The position numbers and the translations under genes were made by a program. A stretch of DNA of 37,188 bases from Clostridiales bacterium Firm_04 (GTDB lineage: Bacteria; Bacillota; Clostridia; Oscillospirales; Ruminococcaceae). Within the stretch, counting starts at the first letter, position 1; each line of letters opens with the position of its first letter. The stretch covers positions 1-37,188 of the forward strand of contig LVAJ01000045.1 of NCBI GenBank assembly GCA_001603005.1, in the 5' to 3' direction. Of the stretch, positions 17,312 to 24,954 are shown in pieces. The notes beneath the pieces are model-generated. The model worked only from the letters and a program-made list of their open reading frames with translations, searched no databases and was not told the origin of the DNA.

Positions 17312-17325
17312 ATTTGCGCGCAAAT
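17312..17325. promoter_or_regulatory. 14-bp perfect palindrome
   Basis: ATTTGCGCGCAAAT, about 110 bp upstream of the dockerin-peptidase promoter. Operator candidate. Confidence 0.4.
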
Positions 17326-17372
17326 ACGTACATTTTGCAGCAAAAATTCGCCGCACCGCTTTCCTGCGATTT

Positions 17373-17393
17373 ACAGTTTACGACAAAAACTGT
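17373..17393. promoter_or_regulatory. Inverted repeat upstream of the dockerin-peptidase promoter
   Basis: ACAGTTT - 7 nt - AAACTGT. It lies about 42 bp before the -10 box TATACT (17435-17440, preceded by TGTGC and lacking a good -35), a position typical of an activator site. With the terminator and palindrome before it, this is all I see in the 342-base gap. Confidence 0.4.
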
Positions 17394-17504
17394 ACCGTTC
17401 GCGACCGATTTTCCCGTTTCCGGAAAAAGTGTGCTATACTTAGGTCAATCCCGCTGAGAACGGCGGCGACAAACTCTCATTTCATTTTACAGGAGGAAAC
17501 AGAA

Positions 17505-19583
17505 ATGTTTTTCAAAAAATCCATTGCAGGAATTTCCGCACTGCTCATTACAGCATCCATGCCGGGCTTTACTGCTTTTGCCGCTGAGATCGCTGACAAC
17601 ACAAACGGTTACCGTCAGGACACGATGAACGCGGTCGTCTATGAGGATGACAATGTGCAGACGATCGAATGCCGTTTCTACGATGAGATGCCGAATGTGC
17701 CGTATATCGCGTTTTCGGATTATTATCAGCTCTGGACCGGTCAGAAGCCGGAAGTTACCCGCAATGCGGACGGCACCTACACCGTCAAGGTCCCTTACGG
17801 TACAAAGGGTACGGTCAATATTGATACGGACGTTCTCAATGCAGAGGATGCAGGCACGTTCTTCTATCCGGAAGCCGTTATAAGCGGCGAGGATCCTTAC
17901 AGCAATCTCTTTGTCAGAGATCCGGAAACCGAAGAATCCGATGAAAAAGAACCGGTTGAGCTCGACTTTTCGGAGTACCACATCGACCTACGCGGCGATG
18001 AGACCGATCTCTGGATGCCTGTGACAACGCTCTGCGATATTTTTACACTGGATACCCAGAAGGGATTCTACCTCTTTGATACACTGTTTTTCCGTCCGGT
18101 AGCGATTAGCTGGGATTCAGTCCTGATGGCGCTCACAATGGATAGCTGCAATTATTATGTGGAAAAGTTCAAGGACGGACGCCCGCAGGATCTTGCGGAT
18201 TACAATTATAATGAGCTCTGCATGACATTCGACCGCATTTACGGTCTGCCGGGAAGACCGTATTATACGGATCTGATCAAGGAAAAGGGCTTCGACGGAT
18301 TCCTCTCCGAGGGCAGCGAGACAACACAGCGCGTCCGGGAAATGCTGCGCTCCACGGATGTTGCAGAATACATGGCCGGACTGGAGCTTCTGGGCATGTA
18401 CCTTACGGACGGCGGACATACCAATTTCTTCCCGACGGCGGATAATAATGAGGATGTTCTGGCACGGGTGGTCGAGATTTTCCAGAATCTGAAGCCGGAT
18501 CCGACCGGTTTGCAGAATCCTGCGGTTCTGGATGATTATGTTGAAAAGAGCGACAAAGCAGTCGAGGCGGCAAGAAATGCGCTGTATGAATCGGCTGATT
18601 ATGTGGAGAAGCTGAACACCTCTGTTTACTGCGAAACGGGCGATACCGCGATCTTCTCCTTTGATACCTTCATGACCGAACTGGAGCCGTGGGTGGATTA
18701 TTATTCCGGCGAAGGCGAACTGCCGCAGGATATGGTCTCGGAATTGATCGCCTGCCTGAAAAAAGCAGACGAAAATTCGAAGATCAAGCGCTTTGTGCTG
18801 GACGTTGCCAGAAATCAGGGCGGCTACACGGTCATCGTACAGTATATGATGAATGTGCTGGCAGATGTAACCAGCACCTATGATCTCGACAATTCTACCG
18901 GTGAGCAGATCGAAACGAAGTTTATCTGCGACAAGAATCTGGACAAGCAGATTGATGAGAAGGACAAGGATGTGAAATACGATCTGCAGTTTGGCGTTCT
19001 GACCTCGATGCGTTCCTTCTCCAGCGGCAATATGCTGCCCGGCATCGCGCGTGACAACGGCATGCTGCTGCTCGGCGAAACCAGCGGCGGCGGCGCCTGC
19101 ACGGTGCAGTATTTCGTTTCGGCTGACGGCATGTGCTATTCGCTTTCCAACGGTACCGTCATGGCAAACCAGAAGTATGAGAGCATCGACAACGGCATTC
19201 AGCCGGACTACACGCTCTTTACGCAGAATGAGGACGGCACGAAGGATTTCTCCGCATCGTATGATGTTTCGGTCCTCGACAAGTGCTTCGATGACTTCTA
19301 CGCAGCAGGTTCGATCATGCGCGGCGATGTGACGCTGGACAGAAAGATCGGTGCAGATGACGCACAGCGCGCACTGGTCGCCTATACGGAGAAGTTTGCA
19401 GGCAATGACATGGGACTGACAGCGGATCAGATCAAGGCGGCAGACGTCAACGGCGACGGCGAGATCGGCGCAGAGGATGCACAGACGATCCTGTGCTACT
19501 ACACCGAGAAGCAGGTCGCAGGCAACTTCATCACATGGAGCGATCTGACTGCGCCGAAGCAGGATACGCCTGCACAGAAGTAA
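17505..19583 (+). CDS. Secreted S41-peptidase-like protein with type I dockerin
   Basis: 692 aa; AGGAGG upstream. A signal peptide (about 1-27, cut after AFA) leads to a copper-amine-oxidase-N-like stalk region (about 60-105). The S41-like core has RFVLDVARNQGG (strand plus helix cap), SFSSGN with Ser506/Ser507 where the nucleophile is expected, and GETSGGGACTVQ. The Lys of Lys-type S41 enzymes (GKG) is absent at this spot, so it may be a tricorn-type member using another partner, or inactive. A dockerin (about 606-672) has two Ca-binding repeats: GDVTLDRKIGADDAQ and ADVNGDGEIGAEDAQ, the first with imperfect Ca ligands. Likely docked to a cohesin on the cellulosome scaffold. It is monocistronic between its own promoter and a terminator. 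Confidence 0.85.
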   Translation: MFFKKSIAGISALLITASMPGFTAFAAEIADNTNGYRQDTMNAVVYEDDNVQTIECRFYDEMPNVPYIAFSDYYQLWTGQKPEVTRNADGTYTVKVPYGTKGTVNIDTDVLNAEDAGTFFYPEAVISGEDPYSNLFVRDPETEESDEKEPVELDFSEYHIDLRGDETDLWMPVTTLCDIFTLDTQKGFYLFDTLFFRPVAISWDSVLMALTMDSCNYYVEKFKDGRPQDLADYNYNELCMTFDRIYGLPGRPYYTDLIKEKGFDGFLSEGSETTQRVREMLRSTDVAEYMAGLELLGMYLTDGGHTNFFPTADNNEDVLARVVEIFQNLKPDPTGLQNPAVLDDYVEKSDKAVEAARNALYESADYVEKLNTSVYCETGDTAIFSFDTFMTELEPWVDYYSGEGELPQDMVSELIACLKKADENSKIKRFVLDVARNQGGYTVIVQYMMNVLADVTSTYDLDNSTGEQIETKFICDKNLDKQIDEKDKDVKYDLQFGVLTSMRSFSSGNMLPGIARDNGMLLLGETSGGGACTVQYFVSADGMCYSLSNGTVMANQKYESIDNGIQPDYTLFTQNEDGTKDFSASYDVSVLDKCFDDFYAAGSIMRGDVTLDRKIGADDAQRALVAYTEKFAGNDMGLTADQIKAADVNGDGEIGAEDAQTILCYYTEKQVAGNFITWSDLTAPKQDTPAQK

Positions 19584-19624
19584 TCGCGCGGGATCGCGGT
19601 GACAGATCCGAATAAACAGGAACG

Positions 19625-19653
19625 ATCAGCTCTCTGCGGGGAGCTGATTGTTT
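19625..19653 (+). terminator. Rho-independent terminator
   Basis: ATCAGCTC / GAGCTGAT with an 8-nt loop and a TGTTTTT tail, about 40 nt after the dockerin-peptidase stop. Confidence 0.85.
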
Positions 19654-19732
19654 TTCGGAGCGAAAAAACGGCGCTTTGCAGACTGATGTATGATTTTTTT
19701 GAACAGAAAACAGATTTTTTGTGCGCTGTGTA

Positions 19733-19761
19733 TTGACTTTCGGTCTGTTATCAATTATAAT
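19733..19761 (+). promoter_or_regulatory. Promoter of the SH3b protein gene
   Basis: TTGACT, 17-bp spacer, TATAAT; it gives a leader of about 105 nt. Confidence 0.75.
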
Positions 19762-19874
19762 ATATTTATCAGCGGCAGCTGTTATTGAACGGCAATATGC
19801 TGTGCGGATGCAGCCGGAATGCATTCTGCAAATTCCGCAATGGGATCGAATGCGCAGAAAGGTGGGGGATCATC

Positions 19875-21242
19875 ATGAAAAAAGAAACAGCAGTGCTTTG
19901 GGCGGTACTGACATTGCTGCTCGCAGTCGGGGCATTTTTGATCGGATATCATTTGATGAAAACACCGGACAGCGGCAATCCGCAGATACAGATCATGGAA
20001 CCGGCAGTCGAAAGCGTATCGGAAACGCCGCCTGCCGTGCCGGAATCGACAACGGTCTCCGTTGAAGCGGTCGTGCAGACAGAGCCGCCGGTTACGGCAG
20101 CGACGGAAAGCGAACCGGAAGTGACGACAACAACGACCGCGGAGAATGCGCTTGTCTATCCGGATGACTATTCGTTTGTGATGAGCGGCTATGTCAGCAC
20201 GAAGAAGTCGAATCTGATGATGCGCGTGCGCCCCGATGCGGATGCTGCATGTGTATTCAGCGAGGGGATCGAGCGCGGAAAACCGGTCGAGGTGTTCGGA
20301 TCCGGCATGGGCACTGACGGTACGATGTGGTATTTTGTAAAGTACAACGGCAACGAGGGCTGGTGCAAAGCGGTGTATATTACAAAAGAAGCACCGGAGC
20401 CGTTGCCTGCGGATCCCCCGAAAACAGAAAATTTCCGGACGGACTATCTGACGCCGGACTACTATGTGGAATATCCGAACCACTGCGAGACTATTGTCGG
20501 AGAACTGAATCTGCGGAGCGGACCGGGAGAAGGCTATTCCTCGTATTTACAGCTCCCGCGGGGCGCGCAGCTGGAGGAGATCGGCTATAACTACAACAAC
20601 AGCGACTGGATCTTTACCTGCTATAACGGGCAGTACGGATGGGCAAAAACGAACAACAACGGCAAAATCTACATTCAGTTTTCCGGCGGAATCGAGAAAC
20701 CGGTCATATACATCTATCCGTTGCAGGATACGATCGTGAATGTGCATCTTTCTCTGAAAACGAGTACGCTTGCAACAACATATCCGGATTACGGGGACGG
20801 CTGGCGCGTGCTTGCAAAGCCGGACGGCTCGCTGATCAATCTGGCAGACGGATCGCATCATTCCTATCTGTTCTGGGACAGCTGCAATGACCGCACACAC
20901 TACGATCTTTCAAAGGGATTCTGTGTGCGCGGAACGGATACGGAAGCGTTCCTGAAAGAGAAGCTGCGCTTTATGGGGCTGACAGAACCGGAAATGAATG
21001 ACTTCATTGTGTACTGGCTGCCGAAAATGGAGCACAACAATTTCAATCTGATCTCGTTCCAGACGGATACCTATGAAGAAGCGGTCGGGCTGACCGTGAC
21101 GCCGGAGCCGGACAGCATGCTGCGGCTGTTCATGGCATATGTTCCGCTGGAGGAAAAGGTCAGCGCCGCACCGCAAAAACTGGAGCCGTTCACACGCCGC
21201 GGTTATACGGTGGTCGAATGGGGCGGCACAGAATTGCAATGA
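19875..21242 (+). CDS. Membrane-anchored SH3b-domain surface protein
   Basis: 455 aa; the ATG at 19875 is preceded by an AAAGGTGGGGG site, and upstream in-frame ATGs have none. A signal-anchor helix (about 5-27) is followed by a Pro/Thr/Glu linker to about residue 90. Two bacterial SH3 domains follow: about 103-165 (LMMRVRPDADAACVFSEGI ... WYFVKYNGNEGWCKAVYI) and about 198-262 (ELNLRSGPGEGYSSYLQLPRG ... YGWAKT). The last 190 residues (from KPVIYIYP) match a conserved extracellular domain that I recognise in clostridial proteins (DYGDGWRVLAKPDGSL, YDLSKGFCVRGTDTEAFL, FIVYWLPKME, VVEWGGTE) but cannot name. SH3b domains usually bind peptidoglycan, so a wall-facing role is likely. No catalytic residues could be assigned. 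Confidence 0.85.
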   Translation: MKKETAVLWAVLTLLLAVGAFLIGYHLMKTPDSGNPQIQIMEPAVESVSETPPAVPESTTVSVEAVVQTEPPVTAATESEPEVTTTTTAENALVYPDDYSFVMSGYVSTKKSNLMMRVRPDADAACVFSEGIERGKPVEVFGSGMGTDGTMWYFVKYNGNEGWCKAVYITKEAPEPLPADPPKTENFRTDYLTPDYYVEYPNHCETIVGELNLRSGPGEGYSSYLQLPRGAQLEEIGYNYNNSDWIFTCYNGQYGWAKTNNNGKIYIQFSGGIEKPVIYIYPLQDTIVNVHLSLKTSTLATTYPDYGDGWRVLAKPDGSLINLADGSHHSYLFWDSCNDRTHYDLSKGFCVRGTDTEAFLKEKLRFMGLTEPEMNDFIVYWLPKMEHNNFNLISFQTDTYEEAVGLTVTPEPDSMLRLFMAYVPLEEKVSAAPQKLEPFTRRGYTVVEWGGTELQ

Positions 21243-21261
21243 TCATTCGGAGATACAAAAA

Positions 21262-21293
21262 CAGCGCCGCGTTCACAATGAACTGCGGCGCTG
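21262..21293. terminator. GC-rich hairpin after the SH3b protein gene
   Basis: CAGCGCCGC / GCGGCGCTG, with an inner TTC/GAA pair. The T-run is on the minus strand only (AAAAA precedes the left arm), so it terminates leftward transcription best. Confidence 0.5.
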
Positions 21294-21388
21294 CCTGCTT
21301 CGCCGGATACTTATTTATATTAAGCATTGCGAAATCGCGCGAATCCGGCTGTATGCTCCCGCATTCTCCGGATTTCTCCGAAATGCTC

Positions 21389-21417
21389 TTGACAAGCAGC
21401 GAAAAATATGCTATAAT
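21389..21417 (+). promoter_or_regulatory. Consensus promoter of the flotillin gene
   Basis: TTGACA, 17-bp spacer, TATAAT preceded by TGC. Near-perfect, so strong expression is expected. Its ATATGCTATAATA -10 region is the same as in the leftward promoter family. Confidence 0.85.
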
Positions 21418-21507
21418 ATCATCCAACGGGTGCATAACCGGCAGGCTGCCGGTTTGTGTCCGAATTTTTGTATCATGTTGCAGACGTAAAGAAAGGATGT
21501 GTTTGTT

Positions 21508-23055
21508 ATGCTGTCAACATTGTTTTTCGCGTTCCTGCCCAATCTCCCGCTCGATCCGATCACGCTGATTATCATTGCTGTCGCAGTGATTCTCCTCATT
21601 GTGATCCTTGCGTCCGGTTATCTGAAGGCACCGCCGGATACTGCGTATATCATCTCCGGTCTGCGGAAAAAGATCATCATTGGCAAGGCGAGCGTCCGCA
21701 TCCCGTTCTTTGAGCGTGTCGATAAGCTGAAGCTGCAGCTGATCGCAGTCGATGTCAAGACGTCCAGTGCCGTGCCGACTGCCGATTACATCAATATCAA
21801 TGTCGATGCGAACGTCAATATCAAGGTCAGCAGCGATCCGCAGCTCATCAAGCTGGGCGCGGAGAACTTCCTGAACCGCGATACCGAGTATATCGCAAAG
21901 ATCGCCCGCGAAGTGCTCGAGGGCAATATGCGTGAGATCGTCGGTCAGATGACGCTCGAAGCTATGGTCAATGACCGCAAGGCGTTTGCGGAAAAGGTGC
22001 AGGAGAATGCCGCACCGGACCTCAACCGCATGGGCTTGGAAATTGTTTCGTTCAATGTCCAGAACTTCACCGATGATCAGAACCTGATCGAAAACCTCGG
22101 TATCGACAACACCACGAAAATCCAGAAGAAGGCTGCGATCGCAAGAGCAGATTCCGAAAAGGAGATCGAGATCGCAAAGGCAAAGGCGAAGAAGGAAGCA
22201 AATGATGCAAGAATCCTTGCGGAAACTGAAATCGCCCAGAAGAACAACGATCTTGCGATCCGTCAGGCAGAGCTCAAGCGCGAAGCGGATACCCAGCTCG
22301 CAATTGCGGATGCTGCCTATGAGATCCAGAAGGAAGAACAGCGCCGCAGCATCGAAATTTCCAGAGCAAACGCAAACATCGCGGCATCTGAAAAGGATGT
22401 TGAGCTGAAAGCAAAGGAAGCCGAGGTCAAGGAAAAGGCGCTCGATGCAGACGTCAAGAAAATGGCAGAAGCTGCGCGCTATAAGGCACAGCAGGAAGCC
22501 GATGCAAAGCTCTATCAGCTGAAAAAGGAAGCCGAGGCAGACCGTTTCCAGCGCGAGCAGGAAGCAGAGGCGCAGAAGGCGGAAGCAGAGGCTGCAAAAT
22601 TCGCGAAGATCCAGGAAGCAGAAGGTATCGCTGCGGTCGGTCAGGCAGAGGCGGATGCGATCCGTGCAAAAGGTCTGGCAGAGGCAGAGGGTATCAATGC
22701 AAAGGCAGAGGCAATGAAGAAGTACGGCGAGGCGGCTGTCCTCGAAATGTACTTCAAGGCGCTGCCGGATGTCGTCAAGAATGCGGCGCTCCCGCTCGCA
22801 AATGTGGATAAGATCACCATGTACGGCGAGGGCAATTCGAGCAAGCTGGTCGGCGATATCATCGGTTCGACTACGAAGATCACCGACGGTCTGACCGAAG
22901 CGACCGGCATCGACCTGCGCGCGCTGCTGGCAGGATTCCTCGGCGGCAAGCTTGCGGATAAGGCACCGGCTGCGGCGGATCTGCCGTCCGAGAGCGAGGC
23001 GTTTGCGGACTATCATCCCGAGGATGATCCGAACAACCGCCTGTCGGATATGTAA
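21508..23055 (+). CDS. floT: Flotillin-like SPFH protein
   Basis: 515 aa from the ATG at 21508, with AAAGGA about 10 nt upstream (a GTG at 21499 overlaps that site). A single membrane helix (about 12-37) is followed by the SPFH/Band 7 domain (about 40-220: VPTADYININVDANVNIKV, REVLEGNMREIVGQMTLEAM, NFTDDQ). A long Ala/Glu/Lys coiled coil (about 225-425) includes repeated EAEA and AKAEA segments, and a C-terminal tail follows. It scaffolds ordered membrane microdomains, as FloT/YuaG does in Bacillus. The usual NfeD-type partner gene is not adjacent; instead a flavin reductase follows after 3 nt. The symbol rests on family resemblance. Confidence 0.93.
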   Translation: MLSTLFFAFLPNLPLDPITLIIIAVAVILLIVILASGYLKAPPDTAYIISGLRKKIIIGKASVRIPFFERVDKLKLQLIAVDVKTSSAVPTADYININVDANVNIKVSSDPQLIKLGAENFLNRDTEYIAKIAREVLEGNMREIVGQMTLEAMVNDRKAFAEKVQENAAPDLNRMGLEIVSFNVQNFTDDQNLIENLGIDNTTKIQKKAAIARADSEKEIEIAKAKAKKEANDARILAETEIAQKNNDLAIRQAELKREADTQLAIADAAYEIQKEEQRRSIEISRANANIAASEKDVELKAKEAEVKEKALDADVKKMAEAARYKAQQEADAKLYQLKKEAEADRFQREQEAEAQKAEAEAAKFAKIQEAEGIAAVGQAEADAIRAKGLAEAEGINAKAEAMKKYGEAAVLEMYFKALPDVVKNAALPLANVDKITMYGEGNSSKLVGDIIGSTTKITDGLTEATGIDLRALLAGFLGGKLADKAPAAADLPSESEAFADYHPEDDPNNRLSDM

Positions 23056-23058
23056 GGC

Positions 23059-23628
23059 ATGGAAAAAGTATTCTGGAACGGCGGGGCGATGCTTGCACCG
23101 GTCCCGCCGGTTCTTGTCACCTGCGGCACAATGGAGCATGCAAATGTCCTGACAGTCGCATGGACGGGCATTTGCTGCACGCATCCGCCGATGACCTATA
23201 TCTCGGTGCGCCCGACGCGCCATTCCTATCAGATCATTCAGGAAAGCGGCGAATTTGCGATCAATCTGACAACGACGGCAATGGTGAAGGCAGTGGATTT
23301 CTGCGGGGTGCGCTCCGGCAGGGATCTCGACAAAATTGCCGCATGCGGGCTGCATCTGACGGAAGCAGCGCAGGGCAGCGTCCCGATCCTCGAAGAATCG
23401 CCGGTCAGCCTGACCTGCAAGGTCACGCAGATCATCCCGCTCGGTTCCCATGACCTGTTTCTTGCGGAGATCACCGGAACGGCGGTCGATGCGCGCTATG
23501 TGGACAGCAAGGGCAAGCTGAATCTGCAGCAGAGCGGTCTGCTCGCCTATGCGCACGGCGAATACTTTGCGCTCGGCAGAAAATGCGGCGCATTCGGCTA
23601 TTCGGTCAAAAAGAAGAAAAAACGGTAA
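23059..23628 (+). CDS. Flavin reductase-like (FMN-binding split-barrel) protein
   Basis: 189 aa. Opening MLAPVPPVLVTCGT, then TVAWTGICCTHPPMTYISVRPTRHSY is the FMN-phosphate binding strand set of the flavin reductase/flavoredoxin family, and GEFAINLTT and VDFCGVRSGRDLDK follow the usual order. The C-terminus is a poly-Lys tail (KKKKKR). The start is 3 nt after the flotillin stop with only a poor site (TAAGG), so translation is probably coupled. Family members bind FMN and pass electrons from NAD(P)H or act as flavoredoxins; the partner here is unknown. Cysteines around 35-36 and 84 could be structural or redox. The fixed link to flotillin suggests a membrane-linked role, which is inference. 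Confidence 0.87.
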   Translation: MEKVFWNGGAMLAPVPPVLVTCGTMEHANVLTVAWTGICCTHPPMTYISVRPTRHSYQIIQESGEFAINLTTTAMVKAVDFCGVRSGRDLDKIAACGLHLTEAAQGSVPILEESPVSLTCKVTQIIPLGSHDLFLAEITGTAVDARYVDSKGKLNLQQSGLLAYAHGEYFALGRKCGAFGYSVKKKKKR

Positions 23629-23631
23629 TGC

Positions 23632-23688
23632 GGGGAGTCTCCCGCCGGCAGTCCTTTCCGGATCGCGGCGGTGAGGCTCTCTTTTTGC
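23632..23688 (+). terminator. Long hairpin terminator
   Basis: GGAGTCTCCCGCCG pairs imperfectly with CGGCGGTGAGGCTCTC across a 23-nt inner region, then TTTTT. Confidence 0.6.
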
Positions 23689-23835
23689 GGTCATACAGAA
23701 ACAGCATCACCGGCGTCCGTTTATACAAATACAATACCCGTTCCGGCGCGAATTGTCATGTCCCACAAAAAAACGGCGCAGATCGCCGACTGCATGGGGG
23801 ATATGGGAGAAAGCTGTCAATTTGTGCGGAAACAC

Positions 23836-23864
23836 TTGCTTTTTTCCCGATTTTATATTACAAT
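23836..23864 (+). promoter_or_regulatory. Promoter of the phosphodiester-glycosidase-like gene
   Basis: TTGCTT, 17-bp spacer, TACAAT. It is moderately good, 55 bp before the start. Confidence 0.55.
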
Positions 23865-23919
23865 ATAAAGTGGATTTTTACCGGAAAATAGAAAACCGCA
23901 AAAGGATGGGACTGAAATC

Positions 23920-24942
23920 ATGGCAAGTACAAAACGTCGGAACAATGCATATATCACGCTTGGAATACGGGTACTCATCATCGTGATCGTGACGCTCATA
24001 CTGCTCGGCGCGGCAAGGCGGAGCCTGGAAAAAGCAGTGCAGGATGATGCGGTTCCGACAGCAAAGGCACAATATGAACAGCTCGAAGCGGAAAAAGGCA
24101 GCTGGCGCGCACTCTATGCGATCTTCAAGGGTACGGGCGACGATGCCGATATCGCTTCCGAGAGCAGATATCTGAAACGCGGGAGCAAACCGGCGGCAGA
24201 GGTGCTTGCACCGGAACAGCCGGCTGCCGGTGAACAGGATGCGGAGCAGCCCGCAACCGAACTGATCGACGTCCACAAGGGCGTGTTCCGCGGCAAGCTG
24301 CTGCGCATCTCCGATCCGTCCCGCGTCTATGTCGGCGTTTCGGGCAAGCTCGGCGGCGAGGAACCAGGCAAGCAGCTCTCTGCAATGGTCAAGTCCTACG
24401 GCGCGATTGCGGGCGTCAATGCAAGCGGCTTTGACGATCCGAACGGGCTCGGTACCGGCGGGACACCGCTCGGTCTCGTGATCTCGCAGGGCGAATTTGC
24501 ATACGGCTATGACTGGATGAACTACGAGGTCATCGGCTTTGACAAGAAAAATAAGCTGCACTGCGGCTATATGACCGGAAAACAGGCAAAGGATCTCGGC
24601 ATGCGGGATGCGGTCTGCTTCGGGCCGATCCTGATCTCCGACGGCAAAAAGGTGAACAACAACGGTCAGTGGAGCGGCTATAATCCGCGCACGGTCATCG
24701 CGCAGACCGAGGACGGCACCGTGCTGATCCTGCTGATCGAGGGCAGACAGATCAGCAGCATCGGCGCGACCTATAACGATGTTGCAGACCTGCTGCTGGA
24801 ATACGGCGCAGTCAATGCCGGCAATATGGACGGCGGCGCTTCCTCTGCAATGGTGTATAACGGCGAGCAGATCACGATCAGCTCATCGCTGAACGGTTCG
24901 CGGGATATCCCGAGCTGCTGGCTTGTGGCACCGGAAAACTAA
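23920..24942 (+). CDS. Phosphodiester glycosidase (NAGPA-like) membrane protein
   Basis: 340 aa; AAAGGATGGGA upstream. A basic N-terminus and one helix (about 13-33) anchor it facing outward, followed by a spacer with an Ala/Glu/Pro-rich stretch. From about 115 the NAGPA domain shows GAIAGVNASGFDDPNG, GTPLGLVISQGE, FGPILISDGK, NPRTVIAQTEDG, LLIEGRQ and AGNMDGGASSAMVYNG, the complete landmark order. Family knowledge: members cleave phosphodiester alpha-GlcNAc caps, and bacterial relatives act on wall teichoic acid or exopolysaccharide. Here the outside location suggests envelope glycan editing. The next gene begins 12 nt later and is probably co-transcribed. Confidence 0.92.
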   Translation: MASTKRRNNAYITLGIRVLIIVIVTLILLGAARRSLEKAVQDDAVPTAKAQYEQLEAEKGSWRALYAIFKGTGDDADIASESRYLKRGSKPAAEVLAPEQPAAGEQDAEQPATELIDVHKGVFRGKLLRISDPSRVYVGVSGKLGGEEPGKQLSAMVKSYGAIAGVNASGFDDPNGLGTGGTPLGLVISQGEFAYGYDWMNYEVIGFDKKNKLHCGYMTGKQAKDLGMRDAVCFGPILISDGKKVNNNGQWSGYNPRTVIAQTEDGTVLILLIEGRQISSIGATYNDVADLLLEYGAVNAGNMDGGASSAMVYNGEQITISSSLNGSRDIPSCWLVAPEN

Positions 24943-24954
24943 GAGGGGAGGGGC

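Noticed and set aside
21514..23694. 726-aa leftward frame opposite the flotillin gene
   Set aside because: It is an antisense shadow of the Ala/Glu/Lys-rich coiled coil, with Cys/Leu/Arg-rich composition and no start signals.
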